DNA from: Dryomyza anilis
Taxonomy: Eukaryota; Arthropoda; Insecta; Diptera; Dryomyzidae
NCBI GenBank assembly: GCA_951804985.1
Contig: OX638131.1
Coordinates: forward strand, 54,990,923 to 55,054,922
DNA length: 64,000 bases
Direction of reading: 5' to 3'
Made by a program: the position numbers and the translations under genes. Positions 1-12,803 of the stretch are shown in pieces (the stretch's first letter is position 1; each line of letters opens with the position of its first letter). The notes beneath the pieces are model-generated. The model worked only from the letters and a program-made list of their open reading frames with translations. It searched no databases and was not told where the DNA came from.

Positions 1-230
1 GACAGATTCACGGCATATTTTGGAATCGGGCAGTTCGGGCAGACAGCTTGTGATACAAACTTCGCCTATCTCTTTTTAAAATATGTCGAAAAAATGTTTC
101 TAAACTGTCTCGACCTAGACATTTTGATATAGATCTCAAAATATTTAAAACCCGAATTGTGTATTTTTCAGAATTTTTGTCAAAATACAATGGCGCATAT
201 TCGTAGACAATTTAAAGTCAACTTTAAAAT
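1..230. repeat. Dispersed repeat, copy 1 (copy 2 at 5836-6030)
   Basis: The stretch beginning GATTCACGGCATATTTTGGA recurs almost word for word at 5836-6030 in the same orientation. Both copies are followed by the GCGCC-type tandem block, at 370-800 and 6480-7260, so the two together form two copies of one larger compound repeat. There is no open frame of note, and short ORFs here look like chance. Confidence 0.7.
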
Positions 231-369
231 ATTTTGCTATTTTGGTCAATTTTAACAAAGATTAAAATGTCAAAAAGTTTTTTTTAAGTCGCACAATTTA
301 AAAAAAAGCTAACAATTTAAAAGGTAATTTACAGAATATTAGTAATCTGGAGATAGTTAGTAAAAAGGC

Positions 370-850
370 CTAAAAATTCTGAATATTAAATTAGGCGCAT
401 TTGCATTTTTATGCTTTTTTGAACATTTTGCGCCTTTTTCTATATTTTGCGCCCTTCTGTAGAGGTGAAAAATTTGCAATTTTATGATTTTTTGCAAATT
501 TTGCGCCATTCTCTATATTTTGCGCCCTTCTATATAGGCACAAAAATTTTGTAAATTAGGAGCATTTGCAATTTTATGCTTTTTGAACATTTTGCGCCTT
601 TTTCTATATTTTGCGCCCTTCTGTAGAGGCGCAAAAATTTTTTAAATTAGACGCATTTGCATTTTTATGCTTTTTTGAACATTTTGCGCCTTTTTCTATA
701 TTTTGTGCCCTTCTGTAGAGGTGGAAAATTTGCAATTTATGATTTTTTGCAAATTTTGCGCCTTTCTCTATAGTTTCCGCTATTTTTAAAAAGCGCAAAA
801 TTTTGAATATTAGGCTCATTTTATTCATGTTGCGTTTTTTTTTTTTTTAA
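370..850. repeat. GCGCC/CTTCTGTAGAGG tandem repeat, block 1
   Basis: A unit of roughly 75-92 bp recurs with the landmarks TTTTGCGCC, TATATTTTGCGCCC, CTTCTGTAGAGGCGCAAAA and TTAGGCGCATTTGCA. The CTTCTGTAGAGG landmark falls near 457, 533 (diverged), 620 and 712. GGCGC...GCGCC inside each unit makes it partly palindromic. A second, longer block lies at 6480-7260. Confidence 0.75.
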
Positions 851-1069
851 TTTGTTTGAAAAATTCAAAAGTGCGCCTTTTTTTTGGGGGGGGGGGGTGG
901 TTGTGGGGATTGCGAGCGGCCCCCTTCCCCCCCCTGGATCCGCGCTTGTCTTGGATTATAACCGGTTTACGGGTTTTCGAAAGTTTCGATGATTTAGGCG
1001 AGATATTGAATTCAATTGTTGTTTTTCTTCACACAAAATAAAATGTTTGTATTATAGCGCAAGGTTATC

Positions 1070-1260
1070 CGTGTCTAAGATTCAAATTTTAAGTGTTTAG
1101 TCTAAATCATCCTTAGGATGTTCCCTATAATCGCTCCCTAGGCAATAGAAACGTAATATTTACCATTTCGCTACAAAATACCGAACTATATTGGTTATCC
1201 TTCGAACCCTTTCGAAGCCCATAGCGCCTAACTTAGATATGTAGGGGTATAAGAATATAC
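1070..1260. repeat. Dispersed repeat (inverted relative at 7740-7900)
   Basis: Landmarks such as CCCTATAATCGCTC, ACCATTTCGCTACAAAAT, CCCTTTCGAA and TAGCGCCTAAC are found in reverse complement at 7740-7900. The match is diverged but collinear. No coding content is seen. Confidence 0.55.
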
Positions 1261-1729
1261 AACACTTTTTATCAGTACACAATATAGAAGCACAAAATAA
1301 AAAAAATGAAGTTCAATTAAAAAAGTTGCCATTTTCCGCACTGTGTAATATATTTTTAATAAGAGATAGAGAAAAATTGAAAAAAATCTTAGAAATTGAA
1401 CGTAAATGACGATATCTTGAGAAAAGGAAATGGTAGGATTTTGGTTCAAACGGATTTTTAAACTAGAAATGATGATGTATTTTTTATACCATTTTTTGTC
1501 ATACTTGTGATTGCTCTAGAACACCGTGAATTCAGATTCATAGCAAAATCACTGAATGTATTTTTCTGACAATTTGCATTAATATGTTCATGGAGTATCC
1601 TAAACCATATATAAACGAGATTGGGCAAAGGGAAGTGCACCTCCCTTAGAACCCAAAAATTCAGTACGCACCCTAATGTTATCCATTTCAACTAAACTTT
1701 GAAATTAGATGTTACTCATCTTACTTAAA

Positions 1730-1960
1730 CTCACCACACCAAACTTACCACACCAAAACTCACCATATCAAAATTCACCACTCCATCTACACCACTCCAT
1801 CTCTGTATGTTCCGAACAGACGTCAAAACGGCTGCACCGAATTGAATAAAATTTTGACACAATATGTGAGATTGGTGAAGTGGGCGTGGCACCTACCATA
1901 TACCACCACAGCGAAACTTACCACACTAAAAATTACCACACTAAATTCATCACACTATCT
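1730..1960. repeat. Degenerate CACCACAC-type simple repeat
   Basis: Loose repetition of ACTCACCACACCAAA / TTACCACACCAAAA / TTCACCACTCCATC. It is low complexity, with no gene seen. Confidence 0.5.
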
Positions 1961-2214
1961 TAAGATATAAGAGGTATGTTATTGAAATTTTATCCGACAT
2001 CATATAATATCAAAAACAAAAGGTTTTACTAAAAATTGTTGTGATCGGACTACTTCGGCATCTACCTGCCAAAAAACATGACATATAAAGTGCTACAATA
2101 TGTATTTAATTTAGTCTCTGTGATAAGAGTCTATAATGGTCATCATCATATCTCGCATAGTACAGGATTTATGACCAATGATATGTCGAATTAATATGGT
2201 AGGTATCAGAGTTG

Positions 2215-2445
2215 TTAAAGAATGCATTCTTTTGGGAATGCATTCATCTAAAAAATTTAAAAGAATGGGAATTCAAAATGAATGCATTCATTTTTGTCAA
2301 AAGAATGGGAATTCAAACGCTTGAATTCCCAATCAGATGGACTTCAAAATGAATGCATTCATTAAAGAATGCATTCATTTCAGTCTGAATTCTTTTTTGG
2401 CAAAAAACAATGAATGCATTCATTTTTTGGCATTCATTTGTTTTT
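2215..2445. repeat. Cluster of GAATGCATTC palindromes
   Basis: The 10-bp perfect palindrome GAATGCATTC, usually extended to AATGAATGCATTCATT, occurs repeatedly in about 230 bp and alternates with GAATGGGAATTC, which itself holds an EcoRI-like palindrome. The rest of 850-3200 holds no recognisable gene. The frame at 2602-2796 has no recognisable domain. Confidence 0.6.
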
Positions 2446-3222
2446 GTAATTTGTCAGAAAAATAAGGGTTACAATATTAAAGCCGTAAAATCCCGCATTT
2501 TCCGGAATTTTTGTTGTTATTGACATTTTAATGAAAATATATCATTGCTATTGGAAAATTATAAGAGTATATTTTATTAAAATCTGCGTTTTCACAAATA
2601 TGTGAACAATTACAATGAATTGGACAACTTTGTGGCAAACATTTTCGGGAATTATGGGATCGTGGGACTAGAAGCTCTTATTTGTCAGCGACACACATCC
2701 GGAAAATTCCGTAAACTAAAATTTCGTATTTTGAAGCAGCGCAGCGTCAACAGTGTTGATGTTGCGCATTTTTGTTTAGTGGCGTGTTTACTATAAATGT
2801 TATATGGCAGCAAGGCGTGGCAGTTGACAATAACCGCCCATTTTTTGTAACACGGTTTATATTTAAGACATTTGAGTACATACCAATTCGAAATTATGGC
2901 AATTTATATAGTAAAAAACGGGATTTTTAAAGTTAAGAAAAAAAAATAGAAGAAAAATTCTTACCACTCCAAATCAAAGTGGAATGATCTTTGTTCAATG
3001 TCTAGAATTGATGTAATGTTTTCTCAGAATTTTAAAAAGGCAGTTTTTGGATGCTGTGGTGCAAAACAACAAAAATCGTGTTTTTAGAGTTTGCAAAGGG
3101 GGTGAAGGGGGTGCGATAGAAAAATTAAATATAAATTTCATGGACCAATAATAACAACATATTAAAATATGAAACAAATCGGAGGGGGTCAGGGTCAAAC
3201 CTCGGCGAATTGGCGTATATAG

Positions 3223-3230
<8 letters not shown>

Positions 3231-3302
<72 letters not shown>
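3231..3302. repeat. (TA)n microsatellite
   Basis: An alternating AT tract of about 70 bp. It produces the artificial Ile-Tyr repeat reading frames seen on both strands. Confidence 0.95.
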
Positions 3303-3305
<3 letters not shown>

Positions 3306-3309
3306 TATA

Positions 3310-3800
3310 TTATATACGAACGGTTCTGACCGAAATATCTATAGATCAATTTTAATGTATACGTTCTTAGGTAAACTTTTTTGGTATATATATTGACTTC
3401 ATGCTCAAATACATAAAAATAATGTTTTCCCACGAAACGACTTGTGGTTCCCAAAAAAAACAAATCAAAATTCGGTATATACGTTCTTAGGTAAACTTTT
3501 TTGGTATATATATTGACTTCATGCTCAAATACATACAAATAATGTTTTCCCACGAAACGACTTGTGGTTACCAAAAAAAATCGAAATTCGGTACACCTAT
3601 CACTTTGTAAATATGGGTATCAAATGAATGGAAATTCTTCAGCGATTGAAAGTTTGTAGTTATTTTCAGGATTCGTATACCCTGGTGACCTATATACCAC
3701 TTTGAATGGTAACCACATATATGTGGAGGGTATTTATAGTCGGCTTAGACCGATTATAATTTTCATAATTGTCAGCGAAGAGTTGGCTTGCTTGAACCTT
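3310..3800 (-). mobile_element. mini-me/DINE-1-like nonautonomous element, copy 1
   Basis: The stretch with TACACCTATCACTTTGTAAATA, ATGGGTATCAAATGAATGGA, TATACCCTGGTGACC and the palindrome AGTCGGCTTAGACCGA is the reverse complement of 21020-21330, where the element is more complete and carries the GTCY microsatellite and its core. The orientation is assigned relative to that copy. Confidence 0.6.
3357..3600. repeat. Two-copy 120-bp tandem duplication
   Basis: ACGTTCTTAGGTAAAC begins at 3361 and again at 3481. The two 120-bp units differ at only a few positions and differ in the A-run near their ends. The duplication belongs to the mini-me-like element that continues to about 3800. Confidence 0.85.
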
Positions 3801-4565
3801 AACATTCCAATTGCTAGTATCGACAATTTCGGAGCATATTTAAAAACTGTTTTCATTTATAGAACGCAGTTTCAAAGATCTCATGAACTTAATATTGTGG
3901 ACGAGGAGTTCAATATACCAAAAAAAAAAAATAATAAAAACGAGACAGTTTTGGATGATATCTCGACGGATCTACGGAATTTCCGTTGTTCATAGGAATT
4001 GTTGATCGAGTAGATGTTCTTCCAAATTCATCGGCTAAATGCTAACGCACTTTGGCTTGTATTAATTTGAATAAAACGAAAGTTAGAAATTACCGTGGAT
4101 CCAGAAAAGCCATAAGTTATCTAAAAACGAGAACGTATCCGTCGAAGTGGATACTAAAATGAAACTAAAACGTACCGTCAAATTCCATGACTCCGTTTGT
4201 ATGTCGTATTTTGATAATAATACGTTTAAGTGCGTTTCAATGGTACTATTTTCGTGCCATAGTAGACGTTAATACTCTGCTACGCAGGTGTCGATTTTAT
4301 TCCGTTATAGCCAAATGTTTGAAACATAAAAACAAAATTTTTTTAATTTTGTAAATTATTTTTGTATAAATAATTTTTAATGTTCATTAATTAATTTAAT
4401 TTAATTATATTAAAAACTTTGGTATCATTTTTTTCTTAAACATTGAAAACTTTAAAAATAATAAATTAAAATTCAAAGAATAAACAAATGGTACATTAAA
4501 AAATCATACGGATTTGTTTTTAATCAAAAACTCAGTAAATACGGATTTTCCTGAAAAAATATGGC

Positions 4566-5050
4566 AACCCTGCTCGGAAGGGTACCATTAGGCTTCTAGG
4601 ATGTCGGCTATCGATTTCCGAATTTAAAAAAAATGGGTCATAAATGTGTTTTTTAAATCCCTTTTGTGGTCATGGACCACTCAGAAGCGTACAATTAGGC
4701 TTCTTTCTAAAGATGTCCGCTATTGATTTCCGAAATAAAAAAAATTAGGTCATAAATGTGTTTTTGACCCCTTTTAGGGATCATGGACCACTGAGAAGGA
4801 TACAATTAGTCCTCGGACGATGTACGCTATCGATTTCCGAAATAAAAGAAATTAGGTTATTAGGTGGGTTTTTGAACCCCTTTTGGGGTCATGGACCACT
4901 CAGAATAATATCATTAGGCTTCTGAAGATGTCCGCTATCGATTTCCGAAATAAAAAAAAATTGGGTCATACATGGGTTCTTGACACCTTTTTGGGGATCA
5001 ATGACCACTCAGAAGAATACCATTAGTCTTCAGACGATGTCCGCTATGGA
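4566..5050. repeat. ~110-bp minisatellite, about 4 copies
   Basis: CGCTATCGATTTCCGAAAT-type landmarks fall at about 4601, 4714, 4823 and 4931, with a final partial at 5040. Each unit also holds GGACCACTCAGAA, ATTAGGCTTCT and GGGTCATAAATGTGTTTTT. Spacing is 108-113 bp. Confidence 0.85.
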
Positions 5051-5835
5051 ATAATGATATGGAATATCATTATCATATACCTGAACCAATTTGCATTTAC
5101 GTTAATAGCTTTAACATTTGATAATACGGCGAATTCGCTGCATAACATAGCTCTGCTAATGAAATTCGCCTTATTCTATTCAGGTAAAAAAGTTAAAATT
5201 TCAGATTTTTCAAATCTTCAAGGGGTATCTAAAACAGTACGGAAAACTAAAATGTTGTTGAAGAAGGAAACAAGGATTTCTGGTTAAAATTATTTTTTTT
5301 CATGCAATCACTTTTTTTTGCTAATAACTTCTTCAATTATAATTTGAAACAATCATAACCTTATAACGCAGTGCCGATAGGACATCTTAAAAATATATTT
5401 TGTGAATATTTGATTTTTAATAATGAATACACATCTAAAACTATGAATTGTCGAACTTTTATCGAACTTTCGAAAATGCTGTTTGGACTTATTGTTTTAC
5501 AACGAAGATATACAAAAAATATGTATATTTTCTAAAATCTATGGCGCATTAGTATAGACAATTTAAAGTCAAATTTAAATTTAAAATCATCTTTTTGACA
5601 ATTTATTCTGTACAAAAATTTTCATAAAAGTCAAATTTATTATTAAAGTTGACTTAAAATTGTCTATGGTTATGCGACTATAATGTTTGAATTCGATTTA
5701 ATATTGATACTTCGAGACAAAATTTATGTCATTTTTCAGGAATATTTAGGTCATATTTCCTGTCAACACACAGATAAATGGAATATTTTGGGAAGTGTAT
5801 AGCAGGTTGTAAAATTTTGTGGAATTTTAATTGCA

Positions 5836-6060
5836 GATTCACGGCATATTTTGGAATCGGGCAGAAAACAGAGAGCATGTGGTACAAACTCCTCATTTAT
5901 CTGTTTAAAATATGTCGAAAAAATGTTTCTAAACTGCCTCGATCTGCCAAAAATTTTGTCTTGCGGCATTTTGATATAGAACTTAAAATATTTAAAACTC
6001 GAATTGTATATTCTTCAGAATCTTTGTCAAATTATTCGTAGACCAGGAATTTGACCAGTT
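5836..6060. repeat. Dispersed repeat, copy 2 of 1-230
   Basis: A direct copy of the window's first ~190 bases. The stretch 5050-5835 has no gene that can be supported. Its frames are short and lack recognisable domains. Confidence 0.7.
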
Positions 6061-6479
6061 TTTAATATAGATCTTAATATATATTCTTAATTTTCATTTT
6101 AAATATTATACATGGCGTTGCACAAATGGCATCACAATGTTTTTTACCTTTTTTCATCAAATATTATTGTTTTTATTCATACAATTTTAAATTTATTGTA
6201 AAATTTTGAATTTGCCTTGGCTATATTTCGCCGGCATATATAAAAAATATATGGTAGCGCATACTTTTGTACATCTACCACCGAAGAGAAAATGACATTA
6301 TTGTTTTTGGTTCGACCATTAAAAATAAAAGGAGAAAAAAAAAATAAAACTTAAAAATCTCAAAAACTGGACCCTATTTAACAAAATCATTTTAGGAATC
6401 AGCTCCAGTATCAAGTAAATGTGAATAAAACAAGATAAAAAATTTTTGACTTTTATTAAAAAAAAATATCGACATGTTT

Positions 6480-7320
6480 TTAACCAACTTGAATAGTTCA
6501 TCTCATTTTGTGTTTTTTTGAAAATTTTGCGCCCTTCTGTAGAGGCACAAAAATTTTGTACATTAGGCGCCTTTTCCATTTAGTGATGTTTTGTAAAGGT
6601 TGCGCCTTTCTCTATATATTGCGCGCATCTGTAAATGCGTAAAAATTTTATAAAATAGGCGCATTTCAATTTTTTACTTTTTTGAAATTTTTGCGCCTTT
6701 TTCTATATTTTTCGCACTTCGGTGGAGGCGTAAAATGTTTCATAAATATGATTTTTTAAAAATTTTGTGCCATTCTCTATATTTTGCGCCCTTCTGTAGA
6801 GACCCAAAAATTTTGTAATATAAGCACATGTGCAATTTTTTGAAAATTTTGCGCCTTTTTCTATATTTTGCGCCCTTCTGTAGAGGCGCAAACATTTTGT
6901 AAATTATGCGCATTTTAATTTAATCCTTTTTTGAAATTTTTGCGCCTTTCTCTATTGTAAATTAGGACCACTTGCAATTTTATACTTTTTCAAACATTTT
7001 GCGCATTTTTCTATATATTGCGCCTTTCTCTATATTTTGCGACCTTCTATAGAGGCGCAAAAATATTGTAAATTAAGCGCATTTGCAATTTTATTCTTTT
7101 TTGAAAATTTTCGCCTTTCTCTATAATTTGCACCCTTCTGTAGGGGCGCAAAATGTCCGTTAATTAGGCGCATTTTCAATTTTATGCTTTTTTGAAATTT
7201 TGCGCCTTTCTTTATAGTTTCCGCTCTTTAAAAAAGACGCAAAATTCAGAATATTAGGCACATTTTTTCATTTTGCGTTTTTTAAAATTTGTTTGAAAAT
7301 TTGAAAAGTGCGCCTTTGGG
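6480..7320. repeat. GCGCC/CTTCTGTAGAGG tandem repeat, block 2
   Basis: The same unit as in block 1, with the CTTCTGTAGAGG landmark or close variants near 6535, 6627, 6718, 6791, 6875, 7045 and 7137, so spacing is about 73-92 bp with one double gap. Short minus-strand ORFs in this block are by-products of the repeat. Confidence 0.75.
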
Positions 7321-7329
7321 TCAGACAGT

Positions 7330-9120
7330 ATGCTAATTATTCAAATGAAACCCTAAATTCTGAACACTGAAGCTATTCTTTTTTTTTTGACATATCTTAA
7401 CGTTCAAATTTAGTTCATAGAATATTAAAAAAAACGTTTTTTTTTTTCAAGGAATATTACATAGGGTTTTTAATTTTTTGTTCATTAGTAAAATTTGGTA
7501 ATTTTTAGTATTCTCTTACTTAATTATAAAAATTGGTTTAAAGTTCTTGTTAATAAAATTCTATTTAAACAAATATTACTAAATATTCCGTAATATTATA
7601 TTTCCATTCATTGCCTTCATCTTATAAATCTGATTTCTTCTTTTTGGAATTGTCTAATTACACTGTGCGGCACTAAAATTTGAACTCCATTTGATTTACG
7701 GTTTCTCAATGGTCAGTGGAACAAAAATGTAGTATAAACTTATACCCCTACACGTCTGCGTTAGGCGCTATTGGGTCCTAAAGGGTTCAAAGTATAACCA
7801 GTATTGTTCGTCATTTTGTAGCGAAATGGTTCCTACTTCGTTTTTGATGTCTAAAGAGCGATTATAGGGAACTTCCTAAGGATGATTTCCACTGAACACT
7901 TTAAGTTTGTTTCTTAACGATTAACTACTATTTTTAATGGTTTTCTTTTAACAATTTCGTTAAGGAGTTATAACCAGTAGAAGAAGTCAGAAAACTATCA
8001 TAATGTCTTAAAGGAAAATATTCGTCATTAAAATTGAGCTAGAGTCTCTAAACAACTAAATTCTCCAACACGTACTATTTCTGAAATATATGCCTACTAA
8101 TAACGAATAATAGTTCTTTCTTCAATTTTGAACAAAGTCTTAGAAATATATTATTATAATTATTTTAGTGCAGTGAAAATTGCATCAATTTTTAGTTATA
8201 ATTGTGACGCTAATTCCAAAAATGGCATCGGTTTATTTATTATTAGCTCTAGTTTTTGAGATATAGCCTATTTTTATATTCTCATAGTTTTGCTCTTGTA
8301 ACTTTTTTTATATTCTAACCAATGACAAGAATGAAAATATCTTTTCTGCATTTTTTTTGACAGTTGAATTTTTAATAATTTCTTTTTAGATGTCATCACA
8401 AATTGTCAAATTCGATAAAATGTAAAAGATTTTACTTAGAAATTTTGTATTTTGGCTGTGTTTATTAAAATTTTAATTTGAAGTCGACTTTTGTTAGAGT
8501 TAGCTTCTATTGTGTTTATGAATAACATTTATTTAAAGAAAAATTTAAAAAAAGTCGACTTTAACTGCTATACATACGCTGACTATGAATTTGCGCCTAT
8601 ATTTTTAAAGATATTATATAAAAACGTTAATCTCGACATAAATTTATAAGATATACAAGAAATAAAACATCGGACATATACCAGAAAATATTTTTCTCTC
8701 CAGGGTCTAAAACTTTTTGGATTATCAGTTCCGGTATTTTAAAATAGTGGTTCTGGTTCCGATTTCAACCAAACTAATTATATGGGTTCCTATTCTGGTT
8801 CCACACATGTTTACCTTTATTACTTACCTTCATGTTCGAACCTCGATTTCATAGAATGAGACTTTTTAAATATTCCCAGAACCCAACTACGTTATTGTAC
8901 ATTTTTGTAGTTGGGTATTCGAAAAGTCTCAAAATGATCCAATTTGAAAAAAAAAAATATCAGAGGACGCATATCATAGTTTAACTTTAAAGTGTTCAAT
9001 ATGGGTCTGCTACGATAAGTCGAAATTTAAAATATTACAACTAAAAATATCGAAGCCAAAAATGTAGAAAATAAAAATCCCGAAACCTGAAAATGTCGGA
9101 AACAAAATGTCGAAAACTGC
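7330..9120. other. AT-rich stretch with no gene seen
   Basis: Apart from the inverted relative of 1070-1260 at about 7740-7900, nothing here could be recognised. No frame over 60 codons has a known motif, and no repeat boundary stands out. Confidence 0.6.
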
Positions 9121-9125
9121 AACGT

Positions 9126-9129
<4 letters not shown>

Positions 9130-9215
<86 letters not shown>

Positions 9216-9247
9216 AAGTCCGCGGATTCCCACATCTTACCAAACCG
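9130..9247. repeat. (TA)n tract plus 35-bp flank, copy 1
   Basis: About 80 bp of TA with one G interruption near 9165 is followed by CCGAAGTCCGCGGATTCCCA, then CATCTTACCAAACCGAA. An inverted copy of the same flank plus TA tract lies at 12628-12800. The outer edge of the long inverted repeat starts exactly after this copy. Confidence 0.85.
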
Positions 9248-10290
9248 AACATATTTTATTTGCAGCTCCATTATACCATAATTATGTTTGCATAAAAAAT
9301 ACATATTATGTTTCGATATAAATATATTATATTTGCATAAACTCTGTATATATTGTTGTCTCTTTTTCACTCATGTAATATTTGCATGCGAGTGAAATAG
9401 ATAAAATTGAGAGCACAGTGAGCGAAGATTTTATGGTTTGATTTATTCTCTTTATTTGCTGTGTCAGTTAAACAGTTGAGTGCAACGTGAGTGGTTGTCG
9501 TCGCCGTCTTAAATAAGTAAGTATAAAAAGTGTTAAGAAAAATCGAAAATTAATGAATAAATTAAAGTGAAAAATAATTAAAATATGTGTTTAGTTTAAT
9601 AAATAAAAAGTTAAAGCAGACATATAAGCAGACAGAAGAAAAAAGTCTAAAAGTCATTGCACTAATTAAACTTTTATTTGCAAAGTAAATTATCATTGCG
9701 AAAGAAAAGGACGCGCTTATTGTGTGTATAATAATCTCATCAGTCAAACATAATTTGCTTTGCAAATCAATTTGCAAATAATTGTGTATTTGGAGATAAA
9801 ACTATTTGCTTTATTCTTTAATTTCTTGCTCAATATCTAAATAAACAATATTTTATTTTCATCACCCTTGCTTGTGCAGATGTACTGGATAAAGCCCTCA
9901 ACATCTAGATCAACCACGACAAGGCCACCCCGACAAGGCTGGGGCTCTTTGTGCTGAAGATGGCGCAATACATATTATTCAAACATATGATGCAAACATA
10001 ATATTTTCACAGGCGAAACATATTTATATTCCCACCCAAATATATATTATGTTCAGAGACAAACATATTATGTTTGGAATATAAAATTTTCGGTTCCCAA
10101 ATCCAAATGTTACCAGTGTTTCCCAAACATATGTTTGGGAGAGCCATTTTTTCCCTGCGTGTATATATTTTTTTTTTTTTTTTAATTTTTTTTTGTATAC
10201 ATAATTAAGCATTTTATTTTTCTCGTCTCTTTCGATTGATATATTTTTTTATATTTTACCATTTATATTTATTTTCATCACCACACATCC

Positions 10291-10626
10291 AGGTAAATAA
10301 AAATCAACAAAGATGTTAAAAATGTTAAGTATTCAACTTGAATGTACCATAATTTAAACTAAATGGTTGAACATTTAAAATTCATAGATTTTTCAACCAT
10401 TCAGGTAAATGAAAATCAACCAAGATGTTAAAAACTTTGAGTATTTAACTTGAATGTACCATAATTTAAACTAAATGGTTCAACATTTAAAAGTCTTAAA
10501 TTTTGTAACCATTCAGGTAAATAAAAATCAACCAAGATGTTAAAAATTTTAAGTATTCAACTTGAATGTACCATAATTTAAACCAAAAGGTTGAACATTT
10601 AAATGTAAATGGATTTTAAACTTGAA
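10291..10626. repeat. Three-copy 112-bp tandem repeat (left arm)
   Basis: AGGTAAATAAAAATCAAC-type starts fall at 10291, 10403 and 10515. Each unit includes TTCAACTTGAATGTACCATA-like and AAACTAAATGGTTGAACATT-like stretches. The mirrored copy is at about 15985-16300. Confidence 0.85.
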
Positions 10627-11150
10627 AGTTTAAATTTATGGACTAGTAAAGTATATAAAATATATATTAAAATTAAGAAATTAAATTTTAAAGTTGAAAT
10701 ACATACATTTTTCAACTATACAAGTTAAATAAAAATTAACCAAAATTTTTAAAAATCGTTTTTAAACCAAAAAAAAATGATATATGTTGAAAAAATTAAC
10801 CTGAGTTTTTGACCGTGTGTTATAGTACATTCTCATGCATTTAAAATTTTAAAAATATTAATTTTTTATATATGACTTTTATAGAGGGAATAGGAAATCA
10901 TTGAGAATATTGAACGGAAAAAAAAAATTTCGAAATTTTAAAAACTTTGAACGCCTATTTGATTTCATATGTTTTTGGAGCAATATATGTTGAAAAATGC
11001 GTATAAAAATGCGTCTTGGGCCATATGAGCCATTCCACATCAAATTGCCTAGGATTTGCAACTCACCCTCTACGATTTAATTGAAATTTGGCAACTGATA
11101 AAAGGCATCGAGATCTGCATTGACTATTTTTTTTATATTTTTCCGACCAC

Positions 11151-11365
11151 TAGCCGCAGTAGCTCAGTGGTTAGTGTGTTGGACTGCGAGCCGAAAGGTC
11201 CCCGGTTCAAGTCTGGACTGAGACAGAAACATTTTTCTATACCGCGCTACCCCTCGGCAGTAAATGGCAAACCTACCTCAAATATAAAACGCACAGCTCA
11301 AAATGGTGAGAGAGCTCGGCCGAAGTTCTATACAGAACTGTAGTGTCAAACTATTATATTATATT
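11151..11365 (+). mobile_element. tRNA-derived SINE (left arm copy)
   Basis: The head reads AGCCGCAGTAGCTCAGTGG (A-box-like) and, about 35 bases on, CCCCGGTTCAAGTCTGG (B-box-like). It is followed by a body shared with the element at 30122-30436 (ATACCGCGCTACC, CTCGGCAGTAAATGGCAAA, GCTCGGCCGAAGTTCTATAC) and an AT-rich tail of TTATA/TATTA units. The anticodon stem has mismatches, so this is a Pol III retroposon and not a working tRNA gene. No clean target duplication was found. Confidence 0.75.
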
Positions 11366-12513
11366 ATTTCCAGAGATACAGTCCAAAGTTAAAAAAATGT
11401 TCAAATATTTAGTGGTTCATATTGAAATATCTCTTGATGCTAGAAATTTCGTTTTAAAACGAAACTAGTTGCGTTTTAAACTAATAAAACAATCTTTTGG
11501 AAAATTAAAGTCTTCTTACATATATGGCCAATGGTCATTATCCTTGAACTTCAAATTTCAAGTCCTTAAAAAACAAATTTAAAAAGAAAGTGTTCGAGCT
11601 AAATTCCATTATGGTATTTTGAAGGCAGCATGTTTAAAAAATCTCCTCATGAATCCTAGAGTAGCTGAAAATCTGATTTCGTAGCGGATATTTGGAATTT
11701 CTCTACAAAGGAACTCAGAATAATGGTTTGTAAATATCTATTTACTTGAAATATACACACAACAAATTTTACCAAAAATTTCACGAACTACCTGGACTCA
11801 TCATATTGATGAATACATTCATTGAATTAAAATCGAATTTTTTAATTGTTTTTCATTTTCAATATTTTTAATATCAAATTTCAAACACAAATTTGTATCC
11901 ATTTACACATTTATGTATTTATAATTCTTAAAAGATGTATAATATGTAATTGCTAATTAATCGAAGCCTCTATTTCATCATATTAATGAAAAAGTGAACC
12001 TCATATTGATGAATTTTTGTCAACAAACCACATTAATTTAAATATCATAAATCTTATAAGAATTATAAATACGTAAATTTGTATTTATAATTTGATGATA
12101 TAAAAAATATTAAAAATGAAAAACACTGAAAAATACGATTTTAGTACAATGAATGATCATCAATATGATGAATACTGGTAGTTGGTGAATTTTTTGTGTA
12201 TATCGTCGTCGCTCAGTGAAAAGTAAAAAAATTGAATATTGAGATATAAATTACCATAACAAATCAGTAGATTTTTGGATTCAAATAGTGCTCTACTTGT
12301 AGTATAGACAACACATGCCGCTACAAAATGCAAAATAAAAATAGTTTGGACAAAACACGTGACCGTTATTGGCTTCTTTTATTTATCGTTCAGTGAAAAA
12401 TCACTAAGTCCCATATAAACAGTAAAAGTACTCCAGTTTATCCAAATAATTGTATCGATTCCATCTATCATTTAATCCAAAAATCGTTAAATCCGACCAT
12501 TTTTGTGGACTCG

Positions 12514-12803
<290 letters not shown>

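Larger units (their letters stand above)
9248..12513 (+). repeat. Long inverted repeat, left arm (~3.27 kb)
   Basis: The reverse complement of this arm is found at 12801-17337. The match runs from AACATATTTTATTTGCAG at the outer edge to CCATTTTTGTGGAC at the inner edge. Identity is very high by eye, with scattered single-base differences and a few small indels. The arm contains a truncated TACACGCAGGGAAAAA element, three 112-bp tandem units at 10291-10626, and a tRNA-derived SINE at 11151-11365. Short ORFs inside are mirrored in the other arm and show no protein domain. Confidence 0.9.

Noticed and set aside
3125..3574. 149-codon minus-strand ORF with a long Ile-Tyr run
   Set aside because: It is a read-through of the (TA)n tract and the 120-bp tandem pair. 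There is no domain and all its length comes from repeats.
3702..3995. 97-codon plus-strand ORF
   Set aside because: Its first third is the conserved end of a mini-me-like repeat and the rest has no domain. Probably chance.
9010..9370. Several overlapping Ile-Tyr ORFs on both strands
   Set aside because: Microsatellite artefacts of (TA)n. The same applies at 12606-12964 and 31452-31637.
11151..11225. Possible tRNA gene with A- and B-boxes
   Set aside because: The anticodon stem is mismatched, the acceptor stem does not pair, and the unit continues into a SINE body shared with 30122-30436.
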